Below are positions 60,337 through 64,000 of a stretch of DNA of 64,000 nt, in pieces. The notes beneath the pieces were generated by a model. The model did not search any database and was not told the DNA's origin. It was given only the letters and a program-made list of their open reading frames with translations. The translations under genes and the position numbers were made by a program. The first letter of the stretch is position 1; each line of letters starts with the position of its first letter. The DNA is from Toxonevra muliebris (taxonomy: Eukaryota > Arthropoda > Insecta > Diptera > Pallopteridae): the NCBI GenBank assembly GCA_963691655.1, contig OY829329.1, positions 12,910,708 through 12,974,707 on the forward strand, in the 5' to 3' direction.

Positions 60337-60360
60337 GAGAGAGAAAGAGAGAGAGAGAAG
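60337..60360 (+). promoter_or_regulatory. GAGA tract
   Basis: A GA-repeat of 24 bp about 190-215 bp before the start codon of the host exon. GAGA-factor sites near promoters are common in flies. The role here is inference. Confidence 0.35.
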
Positions 60361-60535
60361 AAAATTTAATAAAAAGTGCGTGAGCGTTGCCAGATGTTTT
60401 GGAAAGACTAAAGCAACATAAAAAAAATATGAAATAATAATTTAAAAAAAAAAATTAAAAAAATATTTTATGTTTTCTATATAGAAAAGTGTGAGAAAAT
60501 AATAACGAAAATTTTCTGTTCAAACGCCAAAACAA

Positions 60536-60541
60536 ATGTGA
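60536..60541 (+). promoter_or_regulatory. Start-stop uORF (ATGTGA)
   Basis: ATG is followed immediately by TGA, 17 nt before the main ATG at 60553. Its context (AACAAATG) is favourable. Start-stop elements stall initiating ribosomes and lower downstream translation in flies and other animals. It matters only if the transcript includes this leader. Confidence 0.45.
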
Positions 60542-60552
60542 AATATCAAACA

Positions 60553-61597
60553 ATGTCAACGCCTGACAAACGAACTGTCAAAATGACAGATGCGAATGGT
60601 ATGTCAAATTACAGCAGAACCGCAACAAATACGAAAAAACAAAAGCGACATAAAAGAAAACAACTACAGCAACAACGACAACGAGAGAATTTCGGCAGCA
60701 CAAATTCTAGCTGGCGATGGTTGCGTGCGTTAATGTTTCTAGTCTGTGGTTTGCATTTCATGCAACAACTAACAGTTGTCAACATGTTGACAACAGCAAC
60801 AAATGCAGCTGCAATAACAAATCAATTAAACTATGGAAATACAATACAGAAAAACAGTGATGTAAATATTAGCAATAATAATAATATTAATAATAATTTA
60901 CAAATAAAAAATATTAGTGAAAATAGTAGTAGAGATAGCGATTTAAATATTAGTAATAAAGAAAATGAAATTGTACAAAATAATGTTGCAACAACAACAG
61001 CAGCATCTACGCCTACACCTGCACCATCGTCTTCAATATCGCCATTAAAACGTAAACTTAGACGCAAATATATAAATCATTTAAATAAAACACGTTCCGT
61101 GTTGCCTGCTACACATTACAAAGGTAAACGTCGAAAATACATGCGGCCTTATCACAATACAACACATGCAACACGCACTTCTCTAGCAACATTTGCCGCT
61201 GTAACATCAACTACTACGATTACTCCACTTCCGCTAGCACCTAGTAAATTAGAGCAACAACATGCTAAACACGAACAAATACCAAAGAATGCACGAAAAC
61301 ATTTTGTGCAAAAACAACAACAATTTTCTTATAATACACATCCGCAACATTTTCATCATCAACATCAGCAACAACAATACACCAGTATTTCGGAACCATC
61401 GACAACATTACGCATCGGCACCACCGCAATCGATCGGCAGCAGCATCAGCCGAATCGTCAGGATCGTTTACTTATACAAGGTAATACGGATATTGTTGTC
61501 TATCGGAATATTGGTACATTGCCATGCCCGCCGGGTGTACGTCTGGTCCCACATCGTTTTATACCAGTGCATACGCAGCAGCGTCCACGACAAAGGG
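60553..61597 (+). CDS. First coding exon of an unidentified signal-anchored or secreted protein
   Basis: The ATG at 60553 has a good fly context (CAAACAATG) and opens 348 codons plus one base, ending at CAAAGGG|GTAAGA (GT at 61598-61599), a strong 5' splice site. Read-through would stop at TAA 61606. Residues 1-50 are basic (KKQKRHKRKQ). Residues about 57-80 (WLRALMFLVCGLHFM) are hydrophobic, fitting a signal anchor or a signal peptide with a long n-region. Then comes a low-complexity Asn/Ser/Thr stretch, two basic clusters (KRKLRRKY, YKGKRRKYMR), a Gln/His-rich stretch (about residues 230-290) and a more ordered end, DIVVYRNIGTLPCPPGVRLV. The basic clusters could be proprotein cleavage sites. 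I do not recognise the family; a neurotrophin-like or other secreted ligand precursor would fit, but that is a guess. Confidence 0.75.
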
Positions 61598-62000
61598 GTA
61601 AGATCTAAGATATTGAAGATGTCGCAAATAAATTATTGATTGCGGTTTTAATAGTGACATTTGTTTGGGGTGTAAGTCCCGAAATTTAGTGTAAACTTTT
61701 CTTATAAACCTGGGTTAAAAAAAATTCCACTCTCCATCCTTCCGGTTATTACCTTACTCGTGAATCAAACAGTTTTTAGAGAAACGAAAAAACTTCTCCC
61801 TTTTCACAATCTCCGGATCCACTAGTACCCATTAGAAAAAGCCTAGTCTTCTTGGAATCTTTTTATTCGGTTTTGAAATTTATAACCGGTGTTAAGTAGA
61901 AATTTTTAACTCTTCCGCACTTAAAATCTGAGGTTCTTCTGAGCTCTATTTGGGTCAATTTAATTTAAAGTTTAAAAAGTTAGTTACTTTGAGTTCGTAA
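61598..62000 (+). other. Start of intron after the host exon
   Basis: Follows the GTAAGA donor. Non-coding, with a short hAT-like repeat at 61725-61826. Confidence 0.4.
61725..61826 (-). mobile_element. hAT-like short repeat, partial
   Basis: Ends CTCCGGATCCACTAGTAC, the family end sequence, preceded by T-rich sequence with GTGAATCAAAC. The core is strongly decayed. Confidence 0.4.
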
Positions 62001-62014
62001 AACCACAGTAACCT

Positions 62015-62750
62015 ATGTTGAGTCCCCGCTGGTCCACCATGTCATACCTTTTCAACATCAAAAGTTTGGCCATGGTGTGTGTTCAAAAACTAGATGAGTG
62101 CGCTCGTGTAAACGAGCTTACACTGAGGTGGGTGAGAGAACATTTAGGCATGGAGCAAAATGAAAGTGCTGATCTTTTGGCTAAAAAAGGTTCAAAAAAT
62201 GAATTTTATGGGGCCAGAACCATGCTTCTGCATTGGTGATGTTTTGGTGAAGGGCCTGTTAAAACAGTGAATAAACTCTGAACATCGTAAAAGATGAAAG
62301 GAGGTACTGACTGCAGGCAGGCAAAACGGTCGTGAAGTGATCGTGCAGTGAGTCAGCCAAAGTCGTCGGACTAAACCGAAAGACTTTGAGCTAACTAACA
62401 GAGCTGACTATGGATCATGATCTCTTCAGGTATTACCTCAAGAAGATGGAACTTGTTGACGATGAAACCTGTAGGTTGTGTCTGGAGGAGCTGGAAACAT
62501 CGGCGCACATACTATGCCAATACCCAGCGTTGGCGAGCAGAAGGTTGGCAAATCTTTGGTCATCGATATGTCGATGAATCTGAGATTGGTTACCTGGGCT
62601 ATTAGAATATGCTTGCGTTGACGTAGGATATAAAAATTCGGAGGATGATCGCTTACGAGTGCTTGGAGTAGAGACATCAGGCGGTAGGGAATAAAAAAGG
62701 ATCCGTCTGGTCTGATTCGGCTAATCCCCAAACTACTTAATAATAATAAA
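62015..62750 (+). pseudogene. I-like non-LTR retrotransposon remnant (RNase H end)
   Basis: VCVQKLDECARVNELTLRWV and ESADLLAKKGS represent the end of RNase H with its last aspartate. After a gap with stops, ETCRLCLEELETSAHILCQYPAL (62468-62533) is an intact CCHC knuckle. The 3' end is a TAATAATAATAA tail near 62739-62750, as in I-clade elements and as in the copy at 8.3 kb. Several frameshifts make it non-functional. It sits in the presumed first intron of the host gene, in the same orientation. Confidence 0.8.
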
Positions 62751-62879
62751 CATCAAAAATTATTCTGCAGGTCTCAAAATTACGCAAAAAAAAAAACTAG
62801 AAGACAGGCAAAAGCAAGCTAATCTCCAGCTCATTCCAGTCAAAATATCATGCATTATTCGTTTTCTTATAAAGCGTCA

Positions 62880-64000
62880 TTTAGAGGTGGAGGGTCATCA
62901 GCACAAAAATGCTCGTTTCCTTGGTCTCATAGTTTCAGAAAGCTCATAATTTTATTTGTTAAAGGCAAAATCAAGCCCGTCTAGCTTAGTCTTGTCAAAC
63001 TGTTATCCATCATTAATGATCATGTTCGAAGCCTATCGTAGGAGATTGAGGGTTCGTGGAAGGAGTAACTTTTCACAGGTTTTATGGTACCTCATTGTAC
63101 TTTTGTTTGGTAGGAGTCTTAGCTTTTTATTTATTGCACAAATGCTTGATCTGCTTCAGACATCATATTTTGTCTAAAAGGTTCTGTTCATTCAAAATAT
63201 TAAATGCGGAAAACACTGTGCTAACTTTAGTCGTGATTACGGATCCTCTAAAAGAGTTTTAGAATAGTTCTTAGTTTTTCTGGTTTTATCGGCATTACTT
63301 CTCAAGGATTTTTGGACCCTCTATAGTCTATCAACCTGACAGAAGTATTGAGAAAGGGAATTTATCTAGAAATGAAAAGAAATATCAAAAAGTAGTCTAA
63401 TCCTGAAACCCGCCACAACTAACCTCCCTCCCTCCCCTTCCCCTGCCCCCTCGGCCTCTTGGATCCGTTCATGTTGTCATGCATCATTCATTATAACACA
63501 TGAAGCCTTTCATAGGAGGCTTCACCCTTTAGCAGGAAGGACTGTTCTTCTGGGTCTCACGGTTCTAGGCATCTAGTTTTCTTTTTATTTGTAAGGGTCC
63601 CCTTCTTTAAATTTATTGCAAAAATATATAATTTGCTCTAGACCTCATACTTTATCTAAAAATAATTAGAAAAAAGACACTCGAAGAATTTTAAAAAAAA
63701 ATTCTTTCTAGGTTCTTTCACGCATTACTCGTAACCTTCTGATTTTTATTGCAAACCATCAACCTGGTAACGAGCTTTGCATCGTCAAAAGCAGAGATTG
63801 TTTTCCCTCGTCTCACGATTTTAGGAACCTCATATTTTTTTATTTTTTAAGGTAGTCTTTTTTATCTGTTTTATAAATGCATCTCTCTAAAAAAAAAAAA
63901 ACCTCCTGATCACTCTAAATATTTTTCGCAACACTTTGGGCTCGTGTTGATTTTGATTACAGACTAGAAACAAGATTCCCGAAAAGAATTTTAGAATATT
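62880..64000. repeat. Diverged tandem repeat reaching the window edge
   Basis: Blocks starting near 62917, 63069, 63546 and 63799 share versions of TGGTCTCACGGTTTTAGGAA, TTTTTATTTGTAAGG, TTTATTGCAAAAAT and CAGACCTCATAYTTTRTCTA. The first is partial and the last runs towards the end of the window. Non-coding. Confidence 0.6.
63405..63473. mobile_element. hAT-like short repeat, fragment
   Basis: A long pyrimidine tract (CCTCCCTCCCTCCCC) ending at TTGGATCCGTTCATG, like the right end of the 21580-21778 copy. The core is absent. Confidence 0.35.

Overview
This window looks like a gene-poor stretch of a fly (Diptera, probably Schizophora) nuclear genome. It is AT-rich, full of poly-A/poly-T runs and CA, CTG and GA microsatellites, and nearly every protein-like segment is a decayed piece of an insect transposable element: Tc1/mariner transposases and the RNase H end of I/LOA-like non-LTR retrotransposons. 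No bacterial-type operons, rRNA genes, intact tRNA genes or CRISPR arrays were seen. The species cannot be fixed from the sequence alone.

Layout. 0-5 kb: non-coding, with a tRNA-like SINE candidate (about 0.85-1.07 kb) and a TIR element (1.2-1.66 kb). 5-13 kb: a tandemly duplicated DD34D mariner remnant, a diverged tandem repeat, a Tc1-like transposase split by a non-LTR retrotransposon, and a second non-LTR remnant. 13-20.6 kb: local repeats and a reverse-transcriptase remnant on the minus strand. 20.6-29 kb: non-coding, with short hAT-like repeats, a TIR-bounded segment and a perfect-looking hairpin at 26.74 kb. 29-31.2 kb: twin tRNA-like SINE copies and a full-length Tc1/mariner element of the DD37D type, whose transposase has one premature stop. 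33.8-37.2 kb: a TIR candidate, a 3-copy tandem repeat, an internally deleted mariner and a gag-like fragment. 37.3-42.4 kb: 12-bp minisatellites, the larger one lying inside hAT-like TIRs. 42.4-44 kb: a GATC-rich non-coding stretch. 44-49.5 kb: a MITE, a 2.1-kb TIR element and another mariner remnant. 52.1-54.8 kb: a 15-bp minisatellite interrupted by a retrotransposon with a clear target-site duplication. 57-58.8 kb: a retrotransposon remnant and the second MITE copy. 62-64 kb: one more retrotransposon remnant and a tandem repeat running off the edge.

The only convincing host gene is an exon at 60.55-61.60 kb on the plus strand. It encodes a basic, Gln/His/Asn-rich protein with an N-terminal signal-anchor-like segment, and it ends at a good splice donor, so the gene continues downstream. 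Much of the window to its left is plausibly its upstream or regulatory region, and the sequence to its right its first intron, but this is inference.

No coherent new biological system was found. The most interesting signals are a family of short hAT-like repeats (TIR close to CACTAGCGGATCC) with one member carrying a 2.2-kb minisatellite, the 26.74-kb hairpin, the almost intact DD37D transposon, the GATC-dense block and the start-stop uORF before the host exon.
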